Positions 54,332-62,571 of a DNA stretch of 64,000 bases are shown here, in pieces (position 1 is the first letter of the stretch; the number at the start of each line of letters is the position of its first letter). A program made the position numbers and the translations under genes. The notes under the pieces were generated by a model. It did not search any database, was not told the DNA's origin, and saw only the letters and a list, made by a program, of their open reading frames with translations. Source of the stretch: a virus; IMG/VR virus record IMGVR_UViG_3300044939_000165, positions 59,105-123,104 of that record; one strand, 5' to 3'.

Positions 54332-56039
54332 CATCGTAAAGAACGCTCTATCCCTTGTACAGACTCAAGCGCGTGCAACTCAAGCCCTGATACAAACTGA
54401 AGAAGGTAATCGCGTACGACTAGTTAACGCAGCAATACAAACAGCAATCACAACGATTACGACGTTCATAAATGAGCTGCTTGATTCAGCTGGCATCTAT
54501 GTACTTGTCGTACCACTCCCTAAAAAAGGACTTGTAACACTCACGGATAACCTAAACAACAAGGATGAACCCGGTTCAAACTATGTACAAATTCCACAAC
54601 AAAACATACTTAACAGTTTGCCTATAGACATAGCAACACGCATACGTAAAAACCCATCGTTTACACAAATCTTCAATTCCAACAACCTATTCCTTGGTGG
54701 TAATGCGTACTTCGTTAAAACAGTCGCTGAATCACTGTACGACCCAGGCGATCGTAATCGTCCAAAGTTCGACGCTGCAAGTTACTGGACATACGCATTA
54801 CTCATCGCAGGCGCAACAGACGTAACAAGCCTACTGAGCGCCGCAACATTCTTCGACCGACTGTTTTCAATAACACGCAATGCTAACCACGTAAGCGCAA
54901 GCCGAGGCGTATCAGACTTTGTACCACGCGGATTACGCGTTGGACCTTCAGGGCGCAGCTACTACCCAGTACTAGAATGGGAACACATCCCACAGTCAAT
55001 CACGCTACTCAGCTATGACGGAGCGCGTGTTGTTCCAACAGAATACGCAATTATTCGTTCGACCGACTTTCGAGCAAAAACGACGACACGCGTACACGAT
55101 CTATTTAACGATGTAAACCTTCGCGAAGGACAAACGGGTCGCTTCGGCGCACGTGTACTCAAAGTCGCACCGTATGACGGCGTAATCAATCGATACATCG
55201 ACACAAGCGAACAAATCGCAGGACAATCATACTTTTATCACGTTGCGTTTAAATCACGTACCGAAGCCCCTGTCACCGCTGAAAACATCGCTTCCATACC
55301 GCAACGCAACCAACCAAACAGCTCCCCGCGACCCCCCACCATCATAACGGTGAACAACCCCTATAACATGCTTTCCTCGTGCGCTGAGTGGCGCCGCCCA
55401 ACTTCTCGAACGAAGCTCACAGACTCCCGTATGAGTATTGCACCAGACTGGGAGCGATCGCCGTCAATAGCAACGCTATTCCCAGGACTAGAGCATTTAC
55501 TTGACCTTGCACTAGAAAACCTCGCGTCATTCAAACAAGCATCAAGTAACCTCAACGAGCGAAACAACGCATACCTAGACTTACTCGGACGCGAAGTAGA
55601 CCGTCTATCGGCGAAAATCGCCGAAATCAATGGATACCTATCACAACTGCAAGCAATTTTCGCTACACCCGATGCCGGCATATTCACAACAATCCGCCAG
55701 GGTAAAGGTAACGCTAGCGCATTCCTCTCGGACATGATCCTAGCAATAGACGACACAAGTGACCCTAATCGCCCATCGTTTGACACAGGCGATGAATACG
55801 TTACAGGAGTCGTACTGCTATGCGTCGGACCCGATCCTGCGCCGATCGCAGCAGCCTTCTCAATGCTAGAAGGACTATTCGGTCCACCATCATCAAATGA
55901 CACGCTAGCCGGCATTAACTCAATTCAAACGGCGCTTATACAAGCAGAGGCCGCAATTGCTGCACAGCTAGACCCCATCGCATTTGGCGTTGACATGACA
56001 CCTAGACCTCACGGAGAACCTGATGCAAGTTGTAGGTAA
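54255..56039 (+). CDS. Tail/baseplate-type structural protein
   Basis: 594 residues with AAAGGAG before the ATG (MPWKSLNLTLPPAVQT). A long N-terminal helix is followed by VLVVPLPKKGLVTLTDNL, a central beta region (YYPVLEWEHIPQSITLLS) that may be fibronectin-like, and a C-terminal coiled coil (LLGREVDRLSAKIAEING). DDTSDPNRPSFDTGDEYVTG near the end repeats DPGDRNRPKFDAASYWTY near residue 175, suggesting a duplicated unit. No enzyme motif. Placed with tail genes. Confidence 0.55.
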   Translation: MPWKSLNLTLPPAVQTITQTIGTGLDIVKNALSLVQTQARATQALIQTEEGNRVRLVNAAIQTAITTITTFINELLDSAGIYVLVVPLPKKGLVTLTDNLNNKDEPGSNYVQIPQQNILNSLPIDIATRIRKNPSFTQIFNSNNLFLGGNAYFVKTVAESLYDPGDRNRPKFDAASYWTYALLIAGATDVTSLLSAATFFDRLFSITRNANHVSASRGVSDFVPRGLRVGPSGRSYYPVLEWEHIPQSITLLSYDGARVVPTEYAIIRSTDFRAKTTTRVHDLFNDVNLREGQTGRFGARVLKVAPYDGVINRYIDTSEQIAGQSYFYHVAFKSRTEAPVTAENIASIPQRNQPNSSPRPPTIITVNNPYNMLSSCAEWRRPTSRTKLTDSRMSIAPDWERSPSIATLFPGLEHLLDLALENLASFKQASSNLNERNNAYLDLLGREVDRLSAKIAEINGYLSQLQAIFATPDAGIFTTIRQGKGNASAFLSDMILAIDDTSDPNRPSFDTGDEYVTGVVLLCVGPDPAPIAAAFSMLEGLFGPPSSNDTLAGINSIQTALIQAEAAIAAQLDPIAFGVDMTPRPHGEPDASCR

Positions 56040-56046
56040 ATAAGCC

Positions 56047-56373
56047 ATGCCAACGTATGACTACATGTGTAAAAACGGTCACTATACCGAACATTTCTGT
56101 TCAGTTTCAGCTAAACCCGATACCCTCCCATGTGCAGAGTGCAACGAATCAATGACGCCTGTAATCCTTACTGCGCCCCACCTTTGGAAAAACCTCTATA
56201 TACTCGACTACCCTGGATCAAAAAGGCTCAAAGCCGGGTACGTACATTCTCACGGGGATCCAGGTGTACGGCGTGTTAGCATAGGGCCTGCGGGTCAGCT
56301 GAATCCGAAATCGGCGCCGCTACATCCGCTGGCACATCGCGTGATCCCGGATCCTCCAAAACGGGTTGAATGA
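56047..56373 (+). CDS. FmdB-like zinc-ribbon protein
   Basis: 108 residues starting MPTYDYMCKNGHYTEHFC, the signature of the FmdB/CxxC-type regulatory zinc ribbon; the later CAEC gives the second pair. The first half of the usual first CX2C is altered (C-x-x-x-GH). The C-terminus is Gly/Pro-rich. Its last 98 bases overlap a convergent gene. Confidence 0.75.
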   Translation: MPTYDYMCKNGHYTEHFCSVSAKPDTLPCAECNESMTPVILTAPHLWKNLYILDYPGSKRLKAGYVHSHGDPGVRRVSIGPAGQLNPKSAPLHPLAHRVIPDPPKRVE

Positions 56374-56734
56374 GCTGAAGCTTCTCATCAAGACCCAATA
56401 GATTCAAAACGTAAGAAAGGAATCGTTGTCGCTTTTTCATGCCTTCATCCGAAGGCATCGAAATAATATACGCAGTAAAACGCAACCACGCACTAAAAAG
56501 CGCCTCGACGCCTAACTCTTGTTGCGTCGCACCATTCTGTGCGTGCAATTGCATCGTAAGGCGATCGTTGTCCGCTAGAAAACGAATAATGACAATGGCG
56601 TCCGCACTGTAATGACCGAGAGCATTAGCCTCGGCTTCGCTGATGCCTCCTTCGTCTTTCATATCGCGGACAAAGAATTCCAACGGTCGCTTTCGCTGCT
56701 GATCAAACGAAGTAGTCAATGATTGCTCTGTCAT
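56276..56734 (-). CDS. Hypothetical helical protein
   Basis: 152 residues from ATG 56734 (MTEQSLTTSFDQQRK). Helical, with LEFFVRDMKDEGGISEAEA and QRFLSYVLNLLGLDEK. The last ~32 codons lie opposite the end of the zinc-ribbon gene, so both genes use the same 98 bases in opposite directions. No family recognised. Confidence 0.6.
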   Translation of the reverse strand: MTEQSLTTSFDQQRKRPLEFFVRDMKDEGGISEAEANALGHYSADAIVIIRFLADNDRLTMQLHAQNGATQQELGVEALFSAWLRFTAYIISMPSDEGMKKRQRFLSYVLNLLGLDEKLQLIQPVLEDPGSRDVPADVAAPISDSADPQALC

Positions 56735-56808
56735 GCCCCTAACGTACCAGCTCCTGCACAACTAGACAAAGCATACGGCGTAAAGAAACAAACCACTAAC
56801 CTTATAAT

Positions 56809-57729
56809 ATGAGCATTGTTCTATATGACCAAAAAATCGACATTCCAGACACTGCCTGCTTCCTCGATCCTCCCGAAGTTGTACGCAAAGTCACAGGCGG
56901 CAAAAGCACTAAGATTCCAAAACTGACGGAAGTAACACCTCGCGATCCCACAACAGACTGGATTCGCGGTCACGTCACCCATACAACGTCTGGTACCGTA
57001 AGACGCCTCGATGACAGAAATTTAATTGAATCGCTTCGCGATTGGGCATTCGCTCGATACAACGTCAACAAAGACGACAAATCATGGACTCTCACCAAAG
57101 ACCTCGACACAACCGCAATCCAAAGCTACGACCCTGGCCGGGGTGCATCATGGCATGCAGCACAAGTCAACCGTTACACCGATGGCTGGGAGCTAGTTCA
57201 AACTCCAGAAGGCACCCTCACACAAGTACAGCTCGAAGGTTACGTACGACTGTGTGACGAGTGGTCATACCACTGCGGTATTCCGCGTGTAATTGCATGG
57301 CGAAACGGTAGACCCTATGCAGGTATGCTTACACGAGCGCTCAGCGCGCACGGCGCAGGCGCATCGCTATGCTTGTTTTACGGACATCGCAACATCTGGA
57401 GCATCGATAAAAATACCGGCAAACTACGCCCTCAACGCGGTGAGGGTGATCCATCCGATCTGCCATTTCTCGCACTCAAAGCCGCTGGTTATCTTGCACT
57501 CGATGTCGAAGCTGGCGAAGACCTCCAAATGTGGAAAGATCTGCAAGCACAACTCGGTCTAGACCCAGACGGCATCCCAGGCCCACTGACACGTGCCGCT
57601 CTAATCCGTGACGGACGCTACGGCAAAGGCGGCATGCTCGTACCTCGACCTGGAGACGAATCGCGCGGTGTGCCTGCATGGCTAAAGGCGCGTCCAGTAG
57701 AATGGCGGCAACGTGTCGGACTCGCCTAA
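56809..57729 (+). CDS. Putative endolysin (amidase-like plus peptidoglycan-binding domain)
   Basis: 306 residues. The central part resembles amidase-type lysins: IRGHVTHTTSGT, SWHAAQVNRYTDGW, and YGHRNIWSIDKN followed by GEGDPSDLPF. Candidate metal ligands are the His of GHVTH, WHAAQ and GHRN, but I cannot fix them. The C-terminal WKDLQAQLGLDPDGIPGPLT with TRAAL is a peptidoglycan-binding-like repeat. It would cut the host wall at lysis. No signal peptide or holin was seen nearby. Confidence 0.65.
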   Translation: MSIVLYDQKIDIPDTACFLDPPEVVRKVTGGKSTKIPKLTEVTPRDPTTDWIRGHVTHTTSGTVRRLDDRNLIESLRDWAFARYNVNKDDKSWTLTKDLDTTAIQSYDPGRGASWHAAQVNRYTDGWELVQTPEGTLTQVQLEGYVRLCDEWSYHCGIPRVIAWRNGRPYAGMLTRALSAHGAGASLCLFYGHRNIWSIDKNTGKLRPQRGEGDPSDLPFLALKAAGYLALDVEAGEDLQMWKDLQAQLGLDPDGIPGPLTRAALIRDGRYGKGGMLVPRPGDESRGVPAWLKARPVEWRQRVGLA

Positions 57730-57747
57730 ACTATTCTACACTAAAGT

Positions 57748-58131
57748 ATGTCCTCCACAATCAAGCTTACAGGAAACCTACTCGTTCAACTCGCCGAAGG
57801 CGCCCAACCAGCGCCCGTACCCATAAACTTCGACCTATCTTACACCGAAAAAGTCATCTACGGATTCAACTATAACACCCCGGTGACAAACCAATTAGTC
57901 CCAGCTGGATCAATAACTAACCCCCGTTTCGTGCTAGTTTTCCTATACGAAGGCTCAATCAACCTTGCATGGAACGCCGCCGGGGACGGTGCAACAGTGC
58001 TCTCGGCAAACCCAACACCACCGCCGTCAGACCGGCCAGTGTTGATGCTCTTCCGCTATAATGCGCCCGCCAGCTCGTTGTACATCACAGTACCAACAAG
58101 CGCGCGAGGCGAAATTTGGTTATTCGAATAA
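57748..58131 (+). CDS. Small beta-rich virion-type protein
   Basis: 127 residues (MSSTIKLTGNLLVQLAEG). Mostly beta-strand with Pro and Ser loops, ending TSARGEIWLFE. This resembles small tail or fibre accessory proteins. 18 bases after the lysin gene. Function unknown. Confidence 0.55.
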   Translation: MSSTIKLTGNLLVQLAEGAQPAPVPINFDLSYTEKVIYGFNYNTPVTNQLVPAGSITNPRFVLVFLYEGSINLAWNAAGDGATVLSANPTPPPSDRPVLMLFRYNAPASSLYITVPTSARGEIWLFE

Positions 58132-58138
58132 ACAGCCA

Positions 58139-58594
58139 TCACTCCTTCGGCCACTCACGCAATGCGACGTTGAAGGCGAGGTTCTCCTTGCACTGTTCGG
58201 CAGTGGGTTCGAAGAACCCAAGCTTTCGCAGCCGATACTCACGAGCCATCCGCGTCCGTTTAGCCTCGGTTTCAAGCTCCTTCGCCCGTACAAGAACTGG
58301 GGCGACGCGTACCTCGTCTAACGTGTCAGCCTTCAGCAGGTCAAGCAGCGACGGCTCACCCTCGCCCAGAGACTGGCGCACAAAGCGCGGACTGATCGAA
58401 TCAGTGGCAGAGACGCCCGCATTCTCCAGGAGCTGCGCCAACTTTGTCAACCGCTGCACAATAGCGGCGTGCGGCTCCTTGCCGTCAAACCACGCATAAA
58501 GAGTGGAGCGCGGCACTCGGAGTATGTCCGCGAGCTGAGTCCTATTCAGGTTCAGCGCGGCTATAACCTCATATATTTTATCTACGCACGACAT
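58139..58594 (-). CDS. HTH transcriptional regulator/antitoxin-like protein
   Basis: 151 residues from ATG 58594 (MSCVDKIYEVIAALN). An HTH of the Cro/Xre kind is clear: NRTQLADILRVPRSTLYAWF followed by GKEPHAAIVQRL. The C-terminal part (LLDLLKADTLDEVRVAPVLV) resembles the second domain of some antitoxin-type regulators. GC content appears higher than in neighbours and the gene opposes the lysin and fibre genes, so it may be a later gain. It may repress the accessory cluster or itself. Confidence 0.7.
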   Translation of the reverse strand: MSCVDKIYEVIAALNLNRTQLADILRVPRSTLYAWFDGKEPHAAIVQRLTKLAQLLENAGVSATDSISPRFVRQSLGEGEPSLLDLLKADTLDEVRVAPVLVRAKELETEAKRTRMAREYRLRKLGFFEPTAEQCKENLAFNVALREWPKE

Positions 58595-58606
58595 GCGTAA
58601 CGCCAA

Positions 58607-58870
58607 TCATCCAACATGCCTATGAATTACGCTAGGTTCCGGCATGTGCGAAGGCACGGCTCGATCAAGCGTTGCGTTTGCGTCAAACGCTTCAGTAATA
58701 CCAGAACGCTGCTTCTGTCGGTCATACCTATAATCGATTGAACGTTCCGGCGCAGGCGAACGAGAAATCTCTCCAATCGTAGCGAGCGCATCTCCATCAA
58801 GGCCGTACTCAACCGCGACCTTACGAATTGCGCGCAGACGGGCCAACCATGTATTCCGCGACATTGACAT
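58607..58870 (-). CDS. Small basic hypothetical protein
   Basis: 87 residues from ATG 58870 (MSMSRNTWLARLRAIRK). The N-terminal helix is basic (KVAVEYGLDGDALATIGE); the rest is charged and Pro/His-rich. It overlaps the preceding gene by 50 bases in another frame and ends 12 bases from the HTH gene. No family recognised. Confidence 0.5.
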   Translation of the reverse strand: MSMSRNTWLARLRAIRKVAVEYGLDGDALATIGEISRSPAPERSIDYRYDRQKQRSGITEAFDANATLDRAVPSHMPEPSVIHRHVG

Positions 58871-59372
58871 CGTCAGACTCGCTAACTTCGCTTGGCGCAT
58901 CCACCTCGTCAATCGCGCTCAATTCGTCAGCCTCGTCAAACTCACTCGATTTATCAGCCTCGTCAAACTCACTCGCTTCGTCAGCTTCGTCAGCCTCATC
59001 AACCTCATCAGCCTCGTCATACCTATTAACTTCATCAAAAATACAAGTGCGCGCCATAAGCAACCACGATATCGCAATGTTGCTCACTAAACACGACACA
59101 AATAGCTTAGTATCACCTTCCAGCAATGCTGCACCCGCACTCGACGCAAAATGCTGCATACGCAGCAACATGTGCAAAAGATCTTCCTCAACGCATTCTA
59201 CAGCTAACACCGCATAAGCATCAAATACGGCCTGTTGAAATACCCCATCAGGAGTGCACATCACATCGCCATCAGTACAAGCACAGCGCGGCACAACAGG
59301 CTTAATACTAAACGCGAGTACTGTACGAACTTTATTACAACGAAGACAAATGTCGAACGGAATAGCGTGCAT
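58821..59372 (-). CDS. Cys-containing protein with acidic DEAD-like repeats
   Basis: 183 residues from ATG 59372 (MHAIPFDICLRCNKVRT). Cysteines CLRC and CAC near the start suggest zinc binding. A hydrophobic stretch (LFVSCLVSNIAISWLLMA) precedes a series of 6-9-residue acidic units of the kind D-E-A-D-E-[VA]-[DS] made of DNA repeats at ~58890-59030. No enzyme motif. The DNA repeat can also be read on the other strand as a Ser/Ala ORF, which is a shadow. Confidence 0.55.
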   Translation of the reverse strand: MHAIPFDICLRCNKVRTVLAFSIKPVVPRCACTDGDVMCTPDGVFQQAVFDAYAVLAVECVEEDLLHMLLRMQHFASSAGAALLEGDTKLFVSCLVSNIAISWLLMARTCIFDEVNRYDEADEVDEADEADEASEFDEADKSSEFDEADELSAIDEVDAPSEVSESDDVNVAEYMVGPSARNS

Positions 59373-59381
59373 GCTCAAATT

Positions 59382-59696
59382 TTAACCCACATGATGGTGG
59401 TGACGTCTATGGTAATGACGATGATGATGTCCTGTAGGTGCCGATGAAGTTTGCCCGTAATCACTAGTTAACGGTAAACTCTGAAACCTAGTATACTCAG
59501 CCATAAGGCTCGGATATGAAGCCAACTGGCGTGCGAGAGCCTCTTGCCGTTGTTGTTCACGCACTGCACTATATGCATCAAAAGCTGCAGAAAGAGCAGG
59601 AAACGTACGTGCCAACAACTCAGGGCTAGCAGTTTTAAGATACAAGTTGACAACACGGCGCGCGGCGAGAGCTCGTGCAAACTTGCGTAAATTCAT
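59382..59696 (-). CDS. Small protein with histidine-rich C-terminus
   Basis: 104 residues from ATG 59696, overlapping the stop of the upstream gene (TGATG). Helical (KFARALAARRVVNLYLKTAS), with a K-T-A site, and ending in HHHRHYHRRHHHH. The His run could bind metal ions such as Ni or Zn. Function unknown. Confidence 0.6.
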   Translation of the reverse strand: MNLRKFARALAARRVVNLYLKTASPELLARTFPALSAAFDAYSAVREQQRQEALARQLASYPSLMAEYTRFQSLPLTSDYGQTSSAPTGHHHRHYHRRHHHHVG

Positions 59697-60022
59697 CAAG
59701 TCACGCTCCCTTCCAAAGGCATCTCCCCAAGCGGGGATTCCTCACCAGTGGACTGCGTTCTAGCGTCAGCGCGATCAAAAACACGTTCAAGCCGATCGGC
59801 AATTACTGCTTCTTCAGCCGACGTCTGATGCCCAGGCCTTGGCATCGCAACAACATGCCCTCTAATGAGCTTATCAATATCAGCTTGCTTGAGATTACTG
59901 AGTTTATAACGCGCTAAGATCGTCTTAAGCGCTGCCTCCTTGCGCGCAGCTCGAACAAACATCGAAAGCGGCGTAGTCGCCTGCTTATGCAAAACTGACA
60001 AAGTCTTAGGAGAAGTCTTCAC
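59696..60022 (-). CDS. Small hypothetical protein with ALARYKL motif
   Basis: 108 residues. The start is a GTG at 60022 with AAAGGAG 7-8 bases upstream; the nearby ATG in another frame gives only six codons. It carries RAARKEAALKTILARYKLSN, another form of the [RK]Y-x-L helix. Overlaps the next gene. Function unknown. Confidence 0.6.
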   Translation of the reverse strand: MKTSPKTLSVLHKQATTPLSMFVRAARKEAALKTILARYKLSNLKQADIDKLIRGHVVAMPRPGHQTSAEEAVIADRLERVFDRADARTQSTGEESPLGEMPLEGSVT

Positions 60023-60103
60023 GCATCTCTCCTTTCTTTCTCAAGTGTACATCATCAAACGGATTACGCAGTAAAGTCATTATTTAAACACCCACTGCAA
60101 CCA

Positions 60104-61669
60104 TTAACCGATAGGGGGCGATCCAAGAGGGGGTGAAGTCTCCTGCTGCGGCGATTTGACTGGAGACTTATGCTGCAATGCAGCTGCCTGCTGCGGCGCT
60201 TTAGCTGGAGGCTTATGCTGCAATGCAGCTGCCTGCTGCGGCGCTCTAAGACGATGATAAGGTGTAGCCATTTGCTGAGATTTATGTTCCTCCGCGCTAG
60301 GACTCATCATGGTGCGAGCAACGCCATATGCGCCAGCTCCAGCTAGTGTACCTGCGAGGGCTCCACCCATAGCCGCAACAGGACGACTATGCCGACCGGT
60401 GAACGCACGATACAGTTTGAATCCAGCGATCGGATTGTTCCTAGCGTAAAACATACCACTAACGCCAGACGGGTTAGTTTCAATCACCTTGTATTCAATT
60501 TTACCTGTCCTAGGATTTCTCACTGGCGTAATGTCCATTGCAAATGTCGCACGTCGATACTCTTTAGGTAAATTTTTGATAATTTTATTAGCGACAGCTT
60601 CCGCTTGGCGCATATGTTTGCGGCCAGTAATAAGCATCATAGGATCAAATCGCGGTACAACAAGTTCCGGTACAACAACGCCATTAACAACATGAACTCG
60701 CATCTCTTTAGTTGACGGATTACCCGTAAACTTACCAACAAGTCGGCCAAGAAGAGAGCCTTGCTCTAGCGGCAACTTTTCTTGCACCATAACGAGTTCA
60801 GGATTATCAAGCAATTTTTCAAGGACACGCCCAGAATATGTATCAATGTACTTCCTCTTGAGCGCTTTGCGATATTCAGATGTAAAATGATCAATTCCTT
60901 GACTCGCCAGCTCCTTTAGCGCCTTCTCTTTATCGGCGTGATACCCAGATTTGAGCCAGCGTTGGAGCAACTTATTAAAATCATCCTTCTCAGTAGGGAA
61001 TAGCCCACCAGTTTCAGCCGAACGAGTATCCTTGAGCAAAAACCCCTTAGGATATCTAGCTTTCAGCTCCGCTTGAAGCGCCTTGAGCATTTTAGCTTGC
61101 TCGGCTGGATCAATCGGGATTTTGTCATACCCCATACGAGCAAGAATATCTTTAATGTTCTCACTCCGCCCCATTACACCCGGCGCCACTTTATTAATCA
61201 ACTCATATTCGCGCCACTTGTCATTCCTAAGGGCTTCATGAATCTTTCTTGCTGCCTTATTAGATGTCAGATTTACATCACCCTTAAGATAATCCGTACC
61301 AGTACGACGGCGGTGCAACACTGCACCTGATACCCTCATCTTCTTGCCCAACTGATCCCTGAGAGCTTCAAGATCCTGCTCATACAAAACCTTACCGCCG
61401 CCCGCTTCAAACAACCGATCAAGCGCACGACCAATAGCCCCCCGTTCTTCACCAGTATAAGGCAGTACACGAGTAAACTTACCTTTAGACTGCAACTGAA
61501 TCTTACGTAAAAGAGGGTTCTTACTGAGGCGACGCTGCCGCAAATAACGGTAAGCACCCGCACCAGCTCCAGTCGCAGCGAGCGCAGCAAGTAACCAAGG
61601 AAGACGTCCACTCCACGATGAAGACTCAGACGATTCATCGGGTGACGAAGTCACTTTATTCTCAGGCAT
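60104..61669 (-). CDS. Membrane-anchored ATP-grasp-like protein with Pro-rich tail
   Basis: 521 residues. A short acidic start is followed by one membrane helix (LPWLLAALAATGAGAGAYRY). Residues ~200-410 resemble an ATP-grasp fold: KGFLLKDTRSAETGG near 208, VQEKLPLEQ near 294, EMRVHVVNGVVVPELV near 320, FAMDI near 376, and ETNPSGVSG near 400. These are in the order K, E, R, D, E-x-N-P. ATP-grasp enzymes ligate carboxylates to amines or thiols. The C-terminus has Pro/Gln repeats (PQQAAALQHK). No partner gene tells the substrate. Alternative: a structural protein that reuses the fold. Confidence 0.6.
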   Translation of the reverse strand: MPENKVTSSPDESSESSSWSGRLPWLLAALAATGAGAGAYRYLRQRRLSKNPLLRKIQLQSKGKFTRVLPYTGEERGAIGRALDRLFEAGGGKVLYEQDLEALRDQLGKKMRVSGAVLHRRRTGTDYLKGDVNLTSNKAARKIHEALRNDKWREYELINKVAPGVMGRSENIKDILARMGYDKIPIDPAEQAKMLKALQAELKARYPKGFLLKDTRSAETGGLFPTEKDDFNKLLQRWLKSGYHADKEKALKELASQGIDHFTSEYRKALKRKYIDTYSGRVLEKLLDNPELVMVQEKLPLEQGSLLGRLVGKFTGNPSTKEMRVHVVNGVVVPELVVPRFDPMMLITGRKHMRQAEAVANKIIKNLPKEYRRATFAMDITPVRNPRTGKIEYKVIETNPSGVSGMFYARNNPIAGFKLYRAFTGRHSRPVAAMGGALAGTLAGAGAYGVARTMMSPSAEEHKSQQMATPYHRLRAPQQAAALQHKPPAKAPQQAAALQHKSPVKSPQQETSPPLGSPPIG

Positions 61670-61710
61670 AGCAAAAAAATTATACGCGTAAAATACGCAG
61701 TATAACTATT

Positions 61711-62199
61711 TCAACCCCGACTACGCGAAGTGTTAAGATAACCCGAGCTAAGACCCCCCCAAGCCGCTTCCATATTACGCTGCGTCTTCACAGAGCGAGC
61801 CATCATTAAAAACTGATTGCGCATCCAATCAGCCCACTGCTGATAAAGCGCTTGCTTATCATCAATACCAATCGGCTGGACGTTACCATCCTGCACGGTG
61901 GCTTGATTACGCAACTGGCGCATACCCTCAGAAAGCATCAGATGCGAAACTGCACCATAAAGAAGTATCGGACGCGGAATAGAATCCATGCTGAGATTTG
62001 TTACCGGCGTCATAACATTATAAAGGTCGACTGCGTGGTTGAGCGCTGCATCAATATCAGCGTCAGAAAACTCAACGTTATCAAGTAGCACGTTGAGCAC
62101 GCCTGTGTCCTTCACAGGACCAGGATAATCCCGCATAAAACGCCGAATCTCATCACGCGTCAAAATTGACGAAGAAACAGGATAACCAATAACAGGCAT
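61711..62199 (-). CDS. Structural connector-type protein
   Basis: 162 residues (MPVIGYPVSSSILTRDEIR). Contains FSDADIDAALNHAVDLYN and PRPILLYGAVSHLMLSEGM, then VQPIGIDDKQALYQQW, a helical layout seen in phage virion proteins of the neck or baseplate. No enzyme motif. Minus strand with the following two genes. Confidence 0.5.
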   Translation of the reverse strand: MPVIGYPVSSSILTRDEIRRFMRDYPGPVKDTGVLNVLLDNVEFSDADIDAALNHAVDLYNVMTPVTNLSMDSIPRPILLYGAVSHLMLSEGMRQLRNQATVQDGNVQPIGIDDKQALYQQWADWMRNQFLMMARSVKTQRNMEAAWGGLSSGYLNTSRSRG

Positions 62200-62202
62200 A
62201 GC

Positions 62203-62565
62203 TCAACGATACATTGTACTAGGAGTACTAGCATACTCACCGATAAAATCCTCAGAAGAAGGATTAGGCTCCTCCAGCCGACTCTTTATGTGGCGGCCAA
62301 TACCATAAAGCGCCAGACCACCGAGCGCAGCCCCAAGACCATACATCCCAAGTCTTCTAAGCACAGCATCGCGCGCAGCACGATATCGACGGGCTGCCGG
62401 TTCAGCGTTCTTAAGCGCAGCCTGCTGTGCTGCTTCCATCAAGCGACGACGTCGCAATGCAGTCTCAATATCTTTAAGCAAACCACCAGCAGTCTTTTCT
62501 AGCCGTGGTGTGCCATAACCAAACGAATCACCAGCGTAATTCAAAAGATACTCGTAGGAATTCAT
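62203..62565 (-). CDS. Small glycine-rich membrane-type protein
   Basis: 120 residues (MNSYEYLLNYAGDSFGYG). Basic helical middle (ETALRRRRLMEAAQQAALK) followed by GMYGLGAALGGLALYGIG, a likely membrane segment with a glycine zipper. Similar architecture to the small proteins near 24-37 kb (KTAG is also present). Function unknown. Confidence 0.6.
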   Translation of the reverse strand: MNSYEYLLNYAGDSFGYGTPRLEKTAGGLLKDIETALRRRRLMEAAQQAALKNAEPAARRYRAARDAVLRRLGMYGLGAALGGLALYGIGRHIKSRLEEPNPSSEDFIGEYASTPSTMYR

Positions 62566-62571
62566 TGTACC

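Noticed and set aside
58828-59217. Plus-strand Ser/Leu repeat ORF
   Set aside because: Antisense of the acidic repeat gene; the minus frame has overlapping gene context and a Cys motif.
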